DNA of 64,000 bases, taken from contig JAHDVE020008301.1 of the NCBI GenBank assembly GCA_022606495.2, positions 248,001 through 312,000 on the forward strand. Direction: 5' to 3'. The stretch is from Halesus radiatus. Taxonomy: Eukaryota > Arthropoda > Insecta > Trichoptera > Limnephilidae. Shown here piece by piece: positions 44,871 through 56,479 of this stretch. Position numbers and translations under genes: made by a program. The notes under the pieces are model-generated. The model was not told the origin of the DNA. It saw nothing but the letters and a program-made list of their open reading frames with translations, and did no database searches. Positions within the stretch are counted from its first letter, which is position 1. Every line of letters starts with the position of its first letter.

Positions 44871-45490
44871 ATGATCGTAAGTTTGACTGAGAATTTCGTT
44901 GGGAAAATTTCGGCTCAGAAGTTGCTCAGTAAGGTTGGGAAGAACGGCCGTTAGGAAGCTATTCTAAATGAGGTTGACTTCTATATATTTTGTTGATGAA
45001 ACTTTATTATATTTAAAGAATTAATAACGATAGTATAATTAGTTTTTCGATATCTCCAGAAATGACAAGTTATGAGCTTTCAAATTGAACTTGGGTAAAA
45101 CGTATGTACAATTGTATCTCGTGAAGTCACATGAGACATAATTCAGTACAATGTATAATTCGAATGGTAGTACTGCATTACTGCAGTTACTGCCGCTCTG
45201 CCATTTTGACGGCTTATATCTTAGGTAATATTCGATATTTTTCAAAAATTCTTAAATTTCTGTCCTCAGCATGACCTAAATGTAACCTAGTGGTAATTTT
45301 GAATAGAGCGTATAACCGCATTTGCCATAAATTTGACATGGCACCCTTGACGTTCGATTTATTATGACGCACTGATCAAATAACAAGGTATAGTCTTTGA
45401 CAGTGATTTTTTACTAATAACAGCAGTTCACCTTATTAATGAAAGTGTTATTATATTATTTTGTGTGCTGGATTTAAAATGAATTATACC

Positions 45491-45491
<1 letters not shown>

Positions 45492-45521
<30 letters not shown>
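45492..45521. repeat. (TA)n microsatellite
   Basis: An uninterrupted TA dinucleotide run, continued by a degenerate ACATATATATTTATAT tract. Confidence 0.9.
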
Positions 45522-45527
<6 letters not shown>

Positions 45528-45676
45528 TATTTATATATAAATATATTTTTTTTAAATGCTGATGCATTTTTCACCAATTCGATCAAAATTTTCCCTCGAA
45601 TTTACCTATAAGTAAGTGAATGTGATTCTACGAGAAATGAGCGTATAGCAGTCAAAAACTAAAGATGTACTCCCCT

Positions 45677-45752
45677 GAGCGCCCCTGAGGTGATTTTTCA
45701 CAAAAGCGCCGCTATAGAAATGGTCCGATTATTATTATTATTATTATTATTA
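45677..45752 (+). repeat. Hairpin + (ATT)n element, copy 3
   Basis: GAGCGCCCCTGAGGTGATT, TTTCACAAAAGCGCCGCTAT, GGTCCG, then (ATT)n to 45752. Same orientation as the 9.7 kb copy. Confidence 0.75.
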
Positions 45753-45806
45753 CTTATGGACAGTCCCGTTGTAACTTATCCTTCTTTCCTATAAACGATA
45801 CATGCA

Positions 45807-45992
45807 TCAGAAATAGGAGGTTGAAATGGACCTCTCCGCGGTATAACCAAACTTTATGGATTGCAAAATGCCAGTCATTATTGGCACACGAATAAAATCC
45901 TCTAAAACATTCTGACCCAGAATTCGCGATGATTCACAAAATAATCGAGACATTACGAAATGCTCGGAGTTTCGTTTTCGTTTTGCTGACAT
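45807..45992 (-). CDS. Unidentified 61-codon ORF
   Basis: An ATG-started minus-strand frame with a basic start (MSAKRKRNSEHF), then RLFCESSRILGQNVLEDFI and a hydrophobic/basic end, closing at TGA. The KRKR cluster could act as a nuclear signal. The frame continues upstream without an ATG to 46055. No family recognised and no splice signals are convincing. Possible small gene, exon or chance frame. Confidence 0.2.
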   Translation of the reverse strand: MSAKRKRNSEHFVMSRLFCESSRILGQNVLEDFIRVPIMTGILQSIKFGYTAERSISTSYF

Positions 45993-46703
45993 CACAACAG
46001 ATGACACGAGGCTAATTTGGATTCTTAGAAGACAGTACAATATCCTATGGTGCAATATGTTACTAATCGTGGCAAAAAAAAAATCGTGGGTGGGCGCAAT
46101 TTAACAAGTACGAACAGGATAAAGATAGTAAACTCAAATCGCTAATTAAAGATGCTAAAATAAGAAAAATACGATATGTTGTGTTTTCTGTCAAAGTGCT
46201 TATTTGATAAGAGAAGCTTGTAATTTAATTGCGTTCGGTCGGCGCCAAGAGTTTAAGACGGAATAATAATATTAGCAAAACACGTTGAAGAAATGTACGT
46301 ATAGTATATTTCTCGTCCCTATGTATCTAATTAAAATAATGTGGTGACACTGAACTTTCTTGTCTCTCCAGCAGTTTCCTTTCTTTGAACTGATATACTT
46401 TCAGTTAATTTGTTGCTACTTTCTAGTATTTCAAAAAAATCTTTGTTGTATTAATTAGTGTTGTTACTATGTTGCCACGTTGTTGTTACATCGTTATAAC
46501 TTTATCGGTACTTTGTTGCTACTTGTTGTGAAATTGTTTTTGTTTTGTTGTGTTTATGTGCCAACTCTTGCAGATTTTGCGAAATCTTCCCAGTGGTCCG
46601 AGCCATTGTCTTTTAATGCGAGTTAACGTTATGATCAACCCCATATTTATAAACTTTCATAAATATGTATGAACCTGTAGAATACGCGGAATGGTCAGAC
46701 TAA
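45993..46703. other. Non-coding stretch with TTGTTG-rich tract
   Basis: 46.40-46.56 kb is T/G-rich with recurring TTGTTGCTACT, TGTTGTTAC and TTGTTGTG words and no fixed period. Confidence 0.4.
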
Positions 46704-46889
46704 GGCTGCTCTCTGACGGTCCGGTGAGGAATGAACTTTTCACTCGCTACTGCAGACACTGCACAGAAAAGTCAAGTTTGCTAAAGTAAGGTAACGGTTT
46801 GCAACGCAGTCCATTGTGGGACTTTTCTGCGCAGTGTCTCCAGTAGCGAGTGAAATGTTCATTCCTCACCGGACCGTCAGAGAGCAGCC
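46704..46889. mobile_element. Foldback MITE, PIF/Harbinger-like, intact ends
   Basis: Termini GGCTGCTCTCTGACGGTCC (46704) and GGACCGTCAGAGAGCAGCC (ending 46889) are exact inverted repeats that continue as CGGTGAGGAATGAAC and its near complement. TAA stands directly outside on both sides (46701-46703, 46890-46892), fitting the 3 bp TWA target duplication of PIF/Harbinger transposons. The 186 bp element has no frame and can form one long hairpin. A relative is at 17457-17638. Confidence 0.85.
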
Positions 46890-47565
46890 TAACCCGCGTT
46901 AATCGCAGAGGCTCCAGAAAGTATCCCAGTGTGAATGGTGTTTAATAAACATGCGATAGTTCTTGATATAATATCAATAAAATCTCTAGTACATATGAAT
47001 CACTTGACAAAAATTATTCTTATCATAATTATAATAACCATACAAGTGCCTACTTCCAACAAAAGATAACATTTTCTTAATTATGTCATTGGAGGAAAAA
47101 TTATTTTCTTTGAAACTCAATAATGTCCATCTGCTATATAGCAGAAAAATGTTTAAGTAGTCCTTTCTTACACACAGTTATCATATTTTTTACACAGTTG
47201 CCTTCTTTTAAAAAGTTATCTTATTTTATATACAGTTTCCTTCTATTATACACTTCTATTATTCCCTCTCTTTATTAGAAAGTCCGACACCGCACCCGTC
47301 AATGTTTACAATAATTTCCTTGTGCTCGATCGTGAAGGCATATCTATGCAGATGTCAGTTTATCTTATCGCGGTAATAATAAATGAGTATGGATGCTGTT
47401 ATTAGAGACATTCATAAATAACGCTTTAAAAGCAGTCCAATTCGTACAATGTCTGGGTTATCACCGTATATTATACAATTTATTTTCACCCTACTTTATG
47501 AAATAGACAATTTCGCCTTGAATTCAGTATAATATCTATGAGGAATTTGTCGGTATTTATCTGCC
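46890..47565. other. AT-rich stretch
   Basis: 47.16-47.27 kb holds irregular TTACACAGTT / TATACAGTTTCCTTCT words. Nothing else. Confidence 0.35.
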
Positions 47566-47817
47566 CTTTTTTAATATCAATATCGCACAAGAGTCCCAAC
47601 TGCTCCCAACCGTCTGGAGACAGTGAGACTATGGCATCCCCAATTGGGGAATGTTGCGAGGCTGAAGGTACTGGGGAGGGGAAGGGGAAGAGGAAAGTGG
47701 AGAAATACCTGGCTATTCAGATCTGGTCACCAAACACGGCTAAAAGCCATTTCAAGCAACGTTTCAATTCTGAATGGTGGTCTTTCACCAGGGCGATACT
47801 GCGTATCTTCCACTCCG
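47566..47817 (-). mobile_element. Family C SINE, 5' truncated
   Basis: Reverse of the 12.5 kb SINE: ATCGCACAAGAGTCCCAACT, CCGTCTGGAGACAGTGAGAC, AGGGGAAGGGGAAGAGGA, CACCAAACACGGCTAAAAGC and TCTTTCACCAGGGCGATACT. The tRNA-like head is missing. The overlapping 106- and 67-codon frames come from the SINE body. Confidence 0.8.
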
Positions 47818-48025
47818 TTGAAATAAGTACTACGCTTACTGCTGATACCATCTTCTGATAACGATGCCATACAACAACCAGATACGATATTTTTTAATAA
47901 GACACAAAATCTTTGAAAAGGAAAGCTAGTGAAGCTGGTAAAGCTGGTGGACAATTTAATAAAATCACCATCCACTTGAAATTGAATTAACATGTTATTT
48001 CTGCAAATGGTGAGATTTACGTTTC

Positions 48026-48210
48026 TTGGCGGGTGTAAATACGAAAAATAAAATAAAATAAATTGTTATTGTAAGTTTAAAGCTCAAGTCCTCCAAGAAA
48101 CTTATAAAAAATTCTATACATGTTAGTTTTACATTAAAAAACTGTATTTTTATAAGTTTCTTGAAGGATTTGAGCTTTATACCCACAGTAACATTTTATT
48201 CCATGTCGTA
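48026..48210. mobile_element. MITE-like hairpin element related to 8.1 kb
   Basis: Starts TTGGCGGGTGTAAATACG. Internal arms TTTAAAGCTCAAGTCC and CCAAGAAACTTATA are matched, inverted, by TATAAGTTTCTTGAAGG and ATTTGAGCTTTATA. GTTATTGT / ACAGTAAC extends the pairing. The right terminal CACCCGCCAA is missing, so this copy is truncated, but it keeps an inner inverted repeat that the 8.1 kb copy has lost. Confidence 0.7.
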
Positions 48211-50998
48211 AAAGTGTTTTTTGACTAAAACATTTAACTGGCGCCATCTGTGAGTATTACGTTTCGTTTAGCCTTAAACCAAAAAAAAAATCGAAAGCGT
48301 TCTTACACTTCTAGATAAAAGGAAGGTAGTTACAATACTTTAATATTGCTAATATAATAATTTTACTAATTAATTATTGAAGATTATTTGCGATGTTTTA
48401 GGACTGTTGTGCCATTGCAAATGTTTAGTCTTCGTATTACCAAAGTTTATTGTGAAACAAAGCTAAGAATAATAATTAGTTGCGCGTAAACAACTCGGCA
48501 TTATAACCACCGTGGATTAATTAGCAGGTGTAAAAATAGTATCGGTGTTTAATATGAAATAAGCACAATAAATCACAGGTAATTACTAAAACCTAAACTT
48601 AATCTTTCCTTTAGTACCTCCCCCAAAGCAAACCAAAGATTTAAACATCACACCTCAAGAAATTTCGATGGTAGCCTTCGAAAGTTCTGAAGCAAATGTC
48701 GAGCAACCTACTTTCAGAACAGATGGATAAGAACAGACATTTTTCAAATCGGCTATTTCAAATATAGAGCAATATCAAAATGAACCAGAAATATCATAAC
48801 GGCCATGACCAAGGTGCGAGTAATCAGATATTGTATGATACTTGGAAGAAGAAATTTGGCTATATCTTGTAGCTAGAAGTAGGTAAGCTCCATCTTTTCA
48901 ATGTTTTTATTGATGGCGCCAGCTGATACCGAGTATCTATCAAGTTATTTCCCCTAAGATTAGGCAATCAAATCTTCGAGCTAATATATACGCTTCGACG
49001 CCATTGACTTTAGTTGATGTTCATCGTCATCAAACTGTTTCCACCTTTATTTGCATGGCTTAGCAATGCATTTGAACTACAGGAAGTGAGTGCAATGATG
49101 TAACAGAGGAATGGTGACAAACTAGCGTTGACAAGTATGAACAAAGCGAAGCCAGCTCAGAACAAGTGATGAATTACTGATTAAACATTAGAATCCCCCT
49201 CGATGAAAGTAATAAAGTTTTCAGAAGCAGATTATTGAACGTAATTTATTTTGGTGAAGTAATTAAATTTATTCTAAGAGTCTTATCTATGTAGTTAATA
49301 GCTATGGCATTCCAAGTAGCTAATCGGATGATGTAGGCATGTTATCGCTTAACGAGGAGAGAAGTTAGTTACAAACATAAAAAAATAACGATTAATAATA
49401 GTCTAACGGTAAATCGAAGTACTAATGTACTAATGTCACTTCGTAAAGCTTTAGAATGGACCGCAATAAGTTATTTCCACGAGGTATCCAGCACTTCTTT
49501 AGTTGCATTATAAAAATCAATACGCATTCAGCTGCCTCTTTTCTCATCTTCTTAAGATGATCCCTTATAAGAGGTTTTTAAGATTGATTACTTACTTCCA
49601 GCGGAGAAACCTGTTGCGTCTATCGGCCATCGCTTAGCAACCGCGATAGAGAGCCAATTATTTTCAAAATGACCTCTTCCTGCAATTTATAGAGCAGTTT
49701 GAAAATGAATGAGCATTTATCATGTTAATCATTTGGCGGCGATAAGCAATTATCTATAAATAATTAGCCTGTCTCTATAAACTTCTTTGGGAGGACGCAA
49801 AAAAACTGCTCTATTGCGATTTTATCTACATGTGAACACATTTTCACAACTCTCGATGCGTGGTAAGATTACCTGGAAATTTTCAATGTTTATCTCCTTT
49901 GTGATTGTCTCCCCACAATAAGCCACGTTATAGTAAATTGGTTCTTTACGTAGAAACCTTTATTGTTCTAGATTATCCACTGCACCCATGTGTTTCTGGC
50001 TTGTACGAGTAGTTCCCACAATAATTATCAACATTTGCACTCATCATATCTATTTGAACTATCACAGTTTAATCCCATTTTAGTTGAACATGTTTCCGTA
50101 CAAAATAAATTCTGGCGGCAGACTAAGCATGAAATACCTTCGAAAAACATCAATCGTGATACTTCACACCTTCTTATCCGAATTCCAAATCACAAAATGC
50201 TGCTGAATACCACGAATTGCTGGAATGAATATGAGGAAATTCGGGGAATAGATTTATTATCGGAGCACGGAGTTTGGTCGTGACATTGTTTGGCAAATTG
50301 TTAATAAGTGGATGCATACTCGGATGAGGAGGATGGATTAAAATAGGGAGATCTTCTGTCTGCGTGAAGAGCAAAGGAAGTGAGTAATCAAGCGGGCATT
50401 CTGCGCAGGTCATTCAACATCCCTATTTTAGGTGAGATATAATATGAATACTTCCGTGAAGTCTAGACTACCCAATATGCGATATTTAGTGCGGCCACAT
50501 GAAACGATTTATCGCCGGATGAGAAACAGAAAACAACATAAGGATGAAATTAAAACCCGAAAAGATGTGGGACAAAGTAAACAAAAAGGAAATCACGGAT
50601 GATATTTCTGAGAGTTGGTTGCGAATTCGGGACGAAATTAGGCACGTGCCCGAGTGTCTCGGAGCCGTTATAGGATAGTTCAAAGGTTTCTACCGACTGC
50701 ATCATTAGCAATCGAACGCATGCCGTGTTTTAGGCATGAGCGGTTTGTGTATTTAGGTTATATAGATGGATAGAACATAGCTGGTGGTAATAAAACATTG
50801 ACCAACACCATGACAAAGTACAATAAAAAACTGGCTTATCTGGCATAACCAATTAGCCATAAAAAATGAAGGTGGCAGCATGATATCATGGAAGCTAAAT
50901 GGAGGCGCCGGAGGGTCAAAGCGATATCAGACAACCACAAGGTATCAGGAAACTAGAAATTAAAAGATGTAGAAAATATAATTGAGAAATTTTCTTAC
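48211..50998. other. Long stretch without a recognised gene
   Basis: 49.47-49.85 kb is less AT-biased with homeodomain-like TAATTA and GATA words and may be regulatory. 50.42-50.68 kb (plus) has overlapping protein-like frames such as ETIYRRMRNRKQHKDEIK and, in another phase, ESWLRIRDEIRHVPECLG; this could be a decayed gene. A 97-codon ATG frame at 49990-50283 is unassigned. Confidence 0.3.
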
Positions 50999-51115
50999 CA
51001 AGAACACTGTGACTGAGCCGGTCGGCCCGGTGCATCTCCAGGTCTCTCGCCTTCATTTTATCCATATTAATCGTGCTATCTCGCCTTTCTAGTGTCAAAC
51101 CTTCGCAGGTACAGA
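50999..51115 (-). CDS. Candidate internal exon, unidentified gene
   Basis: A 117-base minus-strand segment is bounded by AAATGCAG at its 5' side and G|GTAAGA, a strong splice donor, at its 3' side (intron would start at 50998). It encodes 38 codons without a stop: CTCEGLTLERRDST, INMDKMKARDLEMHRADR and LSHSVL, with a charged, helix-like middle. The acceptor has a poor pyrimidine tract. Its phase (2 bases in, 1 base out) fits the 1-base overhang of the upstream candidate exon at 51675-51753. No family recognised. Confidence 0.35.
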
Positions 51116-51674
51116 CTGCATTTAAATGTCAGGCATTTCGCATTGCACCACCTTCACTAAGAGACGTTACAAACACGAGTTCTTTCAGATAGCCATCAAG
51201 ATCACCGATACACGCAGTTGATAAGGTGAACTGTCTGAAGCTCTTCAAAAGATCACTGGACCAGATGGAACAACTGTAACTTCTTCAGATGGCACAAAAT
51301 ATACAACTGTCAAGATATACCGGACAAGAGTTCACAGAGTGTAAAATACTACTTCTTATCACAGTTAGCATCAACGATGTCACAAAACAAATACACACAG
51401 CACATGGAACCGACTGATGAAGATAAACAAAGTAAAAATGTGGAATTAATGTCGGTTTTCGATTTGAATTTTAAAACACTCAACGGTCGCCGGCTGTTAC
51501 AGGGTAGTCCGGCAGTTGTCTCGCGAATTTCCCTCCCGAGCAAACTTTGACATTAGCAAAGCGTGGGAAGGGGTGGTCGGCTACGATACATGCATCCGCC
51601 GCGGAGGTGTAAGTCAAACTAAAAGTACTCGGCGAGTTTGGCCATTCACAGGCGCAACCTGTGGACTGACTCAC

Positions 51675-51753
51675 ACAACTTGCCAGTGCAATCCCCCCTC
51701 TCAGACAGGCCTTTCCGAACGGGCATCTGGTCCCTGCCGCGACAGTAATACGT
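51675..51753 (-). CDS. Candidate internal exon, unidentified gene
   Basis: The minus-strand acceptor TTTGCTTGTCTTTAG is close to consensus and its TAG would be an in-frame stop, so the open frame starts exactly at the exon border. The exon encodes TYYCRGRDQMPVRK and GLSERGDCTGKL (26 residues) and ends at TTGT|GTGAGT, a consensus donor. It lies in a GC-richer patch (51.49-51.77 kb). With the next candidate exon it would put cysteines close together (DC..FCTC), suggesting an extracellular segment. Longer frames on both strands here (51480-51857 minus, 51516-51824 plus) are alternatives. Confidence 0.35.
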
Positions 51754-52672
51754 CTAAAGACAAGCAAATCTCGTTCACTATGTACAAAGTGCAAACCGAA
51801 TTTGAAATACATCCGGAATCTTGAAGAAATTAAAAGTGCTTTTATACAACTTAGCACCCATCATTTTAAGGCTTTTTGAAAAAAAATGTTGTGATTACGA
51901 CCGTCTCCGTAGATCCTGTCTCAAACATACAAGCAATTCAAACGAATGGGTGGTAATATACGCATTGATGCTAAAATGTTTTCACTTCTCGAGCGTTGGT
52001 ACATAGTGTAGATTGTACACATTCATTAGTTGGTATATATTTTAAAACGTTTCATTTCTTCAAACGGGCTTTATGCACGCTGCGAGCTTGCTGCATATTT
52101 GCAATGAAAATTCAAAGCTCAGCGCTACGCAACTGTGGCAAAAGGGGCTTTTATCAACTTTGTTGAATTTTGCTCAAAACGTTAAAAGTTTGTCATTTTT
52201 TCACGGGGTTATGTTTTAATGCATTGCTTGTATTATGTTAATTCCCTAGTGTGCAGGTTGATACATCTTGAAGAAAATGCAGGGCATTCAGCCATGATGT
52301 ATATATACTCTTTATTGTTAGGTAATGTATTTATACCTTTGTGTAAAATATTAAACTAGCGGGCCTTTTGATTGTATCCAAAAGTTAACCAAAATGTATT
52401 AGTGCTTTACTTATTTTAGAACGTTTTAAAAAAAAAAATTGTAGAAAAATTTTAGGCGAATATGTTTGAAACGTATCATTTTTGTTCCAATGTTTCTGTG
52501 TATAATAAAGCCAATTAGTGAATATTGTTTTTTTTTTTAAATTTTGTATACATTTAATAAATAACGCTTTTGTACGTTCCACATTTGACAAGCATCTAAG
52601 ATCACCGCTTAAATTTTAGTTATGTCAAGTTGGTACGAACTAATGAGATCTTTGGAGAGACAATTATTTTTT
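51754..52672. other. AT-rich stretch, nothing recognised
   Basis: No gene or shared repeat seen. Confidence 0.35.
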
Positions 52673-52780
52673 TAACTAACTAACCATCACGCCGTTTTTT
52701 CCGCAGGGGTAGGCAGAGAGGACGGACCGTTAAACAATCTTGGCATATACTTCTTGCTTCATCCACATTCATGCATTATG
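52673..52780 (-). mobile_element. RTE-like LINE 3' UTR tip
   Basis: AACTAACTAACCATCACGCC (tail), CGCAGGGGTAGGCAGAGAGG and ACGGACCGTTAAACAATC match the 30.06 kb copy's 3' end. It stops after GCATATACTTCTTGCTTC and a CATTCATGCATT remnant. Confidence 0.75.
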
Positions 52781-55204
52781 TTATACATTCTCTTCTGTTA
52801 GTTCACAAGTATTATCAATGTTGATAGCACTGGAATAATATTCACTACATTATTGTTCAATTATTAATCTTCAAAAAATAAATAGAAAAGAGTATTTTTG
52901 TACATTGTTTAGAAATATTTAAATCGATCTTCTAATCAACCTTCTGGAGTCCAATTGGAAAACCGAGAATACATTACATATCATTTTGTATATGTTAAAA
53001 TATGCCAAAATGCAAGTTACGACCAGACATCAGGGAAGGGACTCACCTCAATTAAATGAAAAGCCTTTGAAGTAACGCTTCTATTCTGATTGGTCATAAT
53101 TGGTTTAATTCATATTGGGGATCCAAAGGTTTGTTAAATTGTCTAAATTTCATCACATTTATTTTGCAATTTGTTCGAAGCAACGACTAAGGTCACAGAT
53201 TATTATCAAAACCACAACAACAGTTTAGTGAGCCCAACTATTTTTTTGGCATCTCTACGGAAGGGCCACCTTGTGCATTTTTAAATCAACGTAACTTACG
53301 AAACAAACTGATAAATAATTCATTTGATTTTGATGACGCGTGCTGTGGAGGAATTTATTTATCAAAGCCGTATGCAAATTCCTCTGAAACACTTGTGATT
53401 GCTGTGTATAAATAGAGTGATTAGCATTTTAACTGATGACACCAAACTAATCAAACAACGAATTAATTCAGGATCCAACTACAATGGAATTTGGACCGAG
53501 TAACACCTTATTGTAGGAACGAGTATTTATAGGATTTCAAATGCCTGTCCTTAAGTACTTATTAATATCAAATTAACACTTATTAAAGCAAAATTCCATA
53601 CATTCCATTGTTATATGTACTATCACTACTCGGTTTTCCTTGAGATTTTGACTGTCGTATAAATGGTTTTACGATAATTTAACACTTGTATGAATCGACA
53701 CACCTTTTAAAAGTGATATAAAAGTACAAAAAAATAGCCAGAAAACTTCATCTAACCTACACTAATTAATAAAAAAATAGTTTCAATATTCTTTTTTATA
53801 AACTTTTAAAGAGTGCGCCGATTCATTCGTTGATTGAATTATCCGGTCACCCGTATTACGTACAATAGATTTCGTCACAGGAAAGCAATACTGCTATAAG
53901 CACTACTACCCACGAAAATGCCTTGTACGAGTATACACCATTCCACAGGGTTTTGTTTTCAGCGTCGATCTATCTGGTTCCGTGACTCCACAATGAAAAA
54001 TAAGAACTGTATGACGTTGTAAAACTCTTCATTTTATCAATATTACGTTTTTAATAGACATAATAAGCCTAAAAATCCTGCGTTTTTTTACATGGCCTTG
54101 GCTTTTGCAGCAATATTGCTTTCATACTGAAATATTGAATTCATATTCCATTACATTCTACGGAAAAATGAATGGCTGAAAGAAAGAAAAAAAAGTACGT
54201 ACAATATTTATATCGAAATAAAACTGCGGTATTTTGAATTTTCTTGGCCATTCAAAACTTCATAACTCGTGTTAGAAACTGCGTTGTAAGATGGACATTT
54301 CTACATATTTCAGCAAATAGATGTATTCTAGTTTAATACGATTTATTCAAGCAATATCACCGGATTTCAATTGAATACAGAAAAAAACCATTTTATTTCA
54401 CAAATTTTCATTCCGACCATTATATAACGTGCTTTCTCTTTTATGAAAATTAATCCATACTTTTTACTTTATTAATGCGATTTTTATTTTATAATCTCTA
54501 TTTTCCAAACTACAACTGAGAAGCAGTATTCCTTAAAGAAACATAACTATTGATATTTTACTATTGATATAAGACCCCTCGAGTTGATATATCATAAAAA
54601 TTACGCTATGGAAACGAGCGAACCCACTATTAAAGAGAATGCTCGAGACGCGTTAAAGAAATAACTGCTTTGGAAGCATTTCACTTGTACTTTGCCTTTT
54701 TCAATTAGCATCGATCTGTTTGGTGAGCCAATTAACGAAAGCTCGTTTCGAAAATGCCAAACGTGAAAAATGTGGCAATCGGTTTTTATTTACCGGGTAA
54801 AATTTTACGAAGTAATAAATGGATTATCCAATCTTCTTCGTAGGTTTTAGCGAAGCCTGATTGAAAAAAATATTTGTCCCTCTAAAGTAGGCAAAAACGA
54901 CGTGTAAAAGCATATTTGATAGAAATTAACACGTTTTCTGCAAACCGATATGTTCTGTAAATGATATATAAAATATGGACACACGCTGAAAAAAAATTTA
55001 GATTACATCGTAGATTTACGAGATAATAATGTATTAAAGTTTTGTACAGACGTTTAAGACGTATTAGAAAATTAAGTAAGTTTTGTTTTGTAGAAAAGTT
55101 ATTATTTATCTGTGATAAAAAAATTACACCTGATGCCAAATTAAACGTTTTTAATGCACTTCTTTTGACATACAGCAAATTTCTTATGACTTACGGGCCT
55201 TACG
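52781..55204. other. Long AT-rich stretch
   Basis: 53.81-53.88 kb (GTGCGCCGATTCATTCGTTG, then TTATCCGGTCACCCG) resembles 29.90-29.95 kb, a diverged repeat of unknown type. A 98-codon frame at 54882-55178 (minus) is low-complexity and unassigned. Confidence 0.35.
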
Positions 55205-55800
55205 GCTGAACATCGCGCCTTTTCCCCGCAGAAGTAAATGGGGATGATGAAACGGCCACAACTCTCCTTTGACAAACACTAATGCAATCACATGTAGGAA
55301 CTACTACTATTAAATTAATTCACTGGAAATCTTTGCCAAGTGGCAACACCGACGCGCGCATGCGCAGTCAACGGCGATCGTAACGTTAGGACTAACGAGC
55401 AACCGAAACTTCATTCGAGTTCAAGTGCCGATTGTATCCAGTTCGTAATTCCAACACATTATAATCTTCCGTTTTTCCTCCTTTGTATAAATATCGTCGT
55501 GATTAAAGCGAAATAAACTTAATCTGTTTTTTATTAGATTACTATTAATTAAAATATTTCCAAACCAATCCTCACATTTAACAGTGATCATCAATACATT
55601 TCAGCTTACGATACACTTTTGTCATTCCGTTTCTTGAAATTGAAACAAATCAAAATATTGTTTCACTTGATCGTGCCATGTCTTCATTGGGTATCCCTGA
55701 CTTCTTCGTCCATCCACTTACATTTCACATATAAGTCTAAAACTCCGTCCACATGCTCCACATGTCCAATAATATCTGAGCATCCTTTTCTTCATCTTCA
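55205..55800 (-). mobile_element. Decayed RTE-like LINE split by a possible insertion
   Basis: 55205-55262 (ACATCGCGCCTTTTCCCCGC) resembles the LINE 3' UTR, and 55664-55800 (TTGATCGTGCCATGTCTTC, then CATCCACTTACATTTCACAT) matches its 'KTWHDQ..GRPR' coding part. In the intact 30 kb copy these blocks are about 130 bases apart; here about 400. The extra 55270-55660 holds GCGCGCATGCGCAGT, CGAGTTCAAGTGCCGATTG and GCGAAATAAACTTAATC, which look like a solo LTR with a polyadenylation signal. LTR borders and target duplication could not be fixed, so this part is tentative. Confidence 0.4.
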
Positions 55801-56479
55801 TTAGTTCTACACAAGTACAATAAAAACACTGGCAATCAATAAGCAATAATGTTGTTGATATTCGGAAAACTCTACGAGAGCTTTAATAGCCACCCATTAT
55901 AATAAGTCTGTAAAAATGTCGAATCATTAATAAATTAAACACGTAATTACTTACCACATGTGAACCATTAAAATGAATGTAAATTGCAGATGGTCGAATC
56001 CTTTTCAGGAGATGTTATCATCCTATTATACATGCATTTATCGCCTTAGAATAATTAATAGGTACCTATGTTTTGTTACTATTATATTTATAAAGGCCTT
56101 AGGATAATTTGCTGGATCAATCATGCAGGTGTGACACTTAGATTACTTAAATTTAATTAGATACCAATTATGTTCACACGTTGTTACCTATAGATAAATT
56201 AGTGGAAATATTATGTGTCATGAATGATGTATCAACTTCCGAATGCGGTGGAAGAATTATTCCGATGAAATGAAAGCGATTTCAAAGTATTAAAAATAAG
56301 TGTTCTTAATTATAAAACACCTGGAATATGAAAAATTTTAGAATTATTACAAAAAAAATAGGTTATCCTTGTTACCTTTTACAAATTTTATTTTTCTAGG
56401 TTTTCACGGGAAAATCCTGCTGTATAAAACATAACAAACATATGTAGTTTTTTAAAGTAACCAGACGTAATCTGGCACA
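55801..56479. other. AT-rich stretch
   Basis: Nothing recognised. Confidence 0.35.

Noticed and set aside
47538..47858. 106-codon plus-strand frame
   Set aside because: Translation of the antisense strand of a family C SINE; similar peptides appear at 12.7 and 38.9 kb for the same reason.
51480..51857. 125-codon minus frame and 102-codon plus frame over the same GC-richer patch
   Set aside because: The first codon of the plus frame and several residues are unconvincing. The shorter splice-bounded frame at 51675-51753 explains the patch at least as well.
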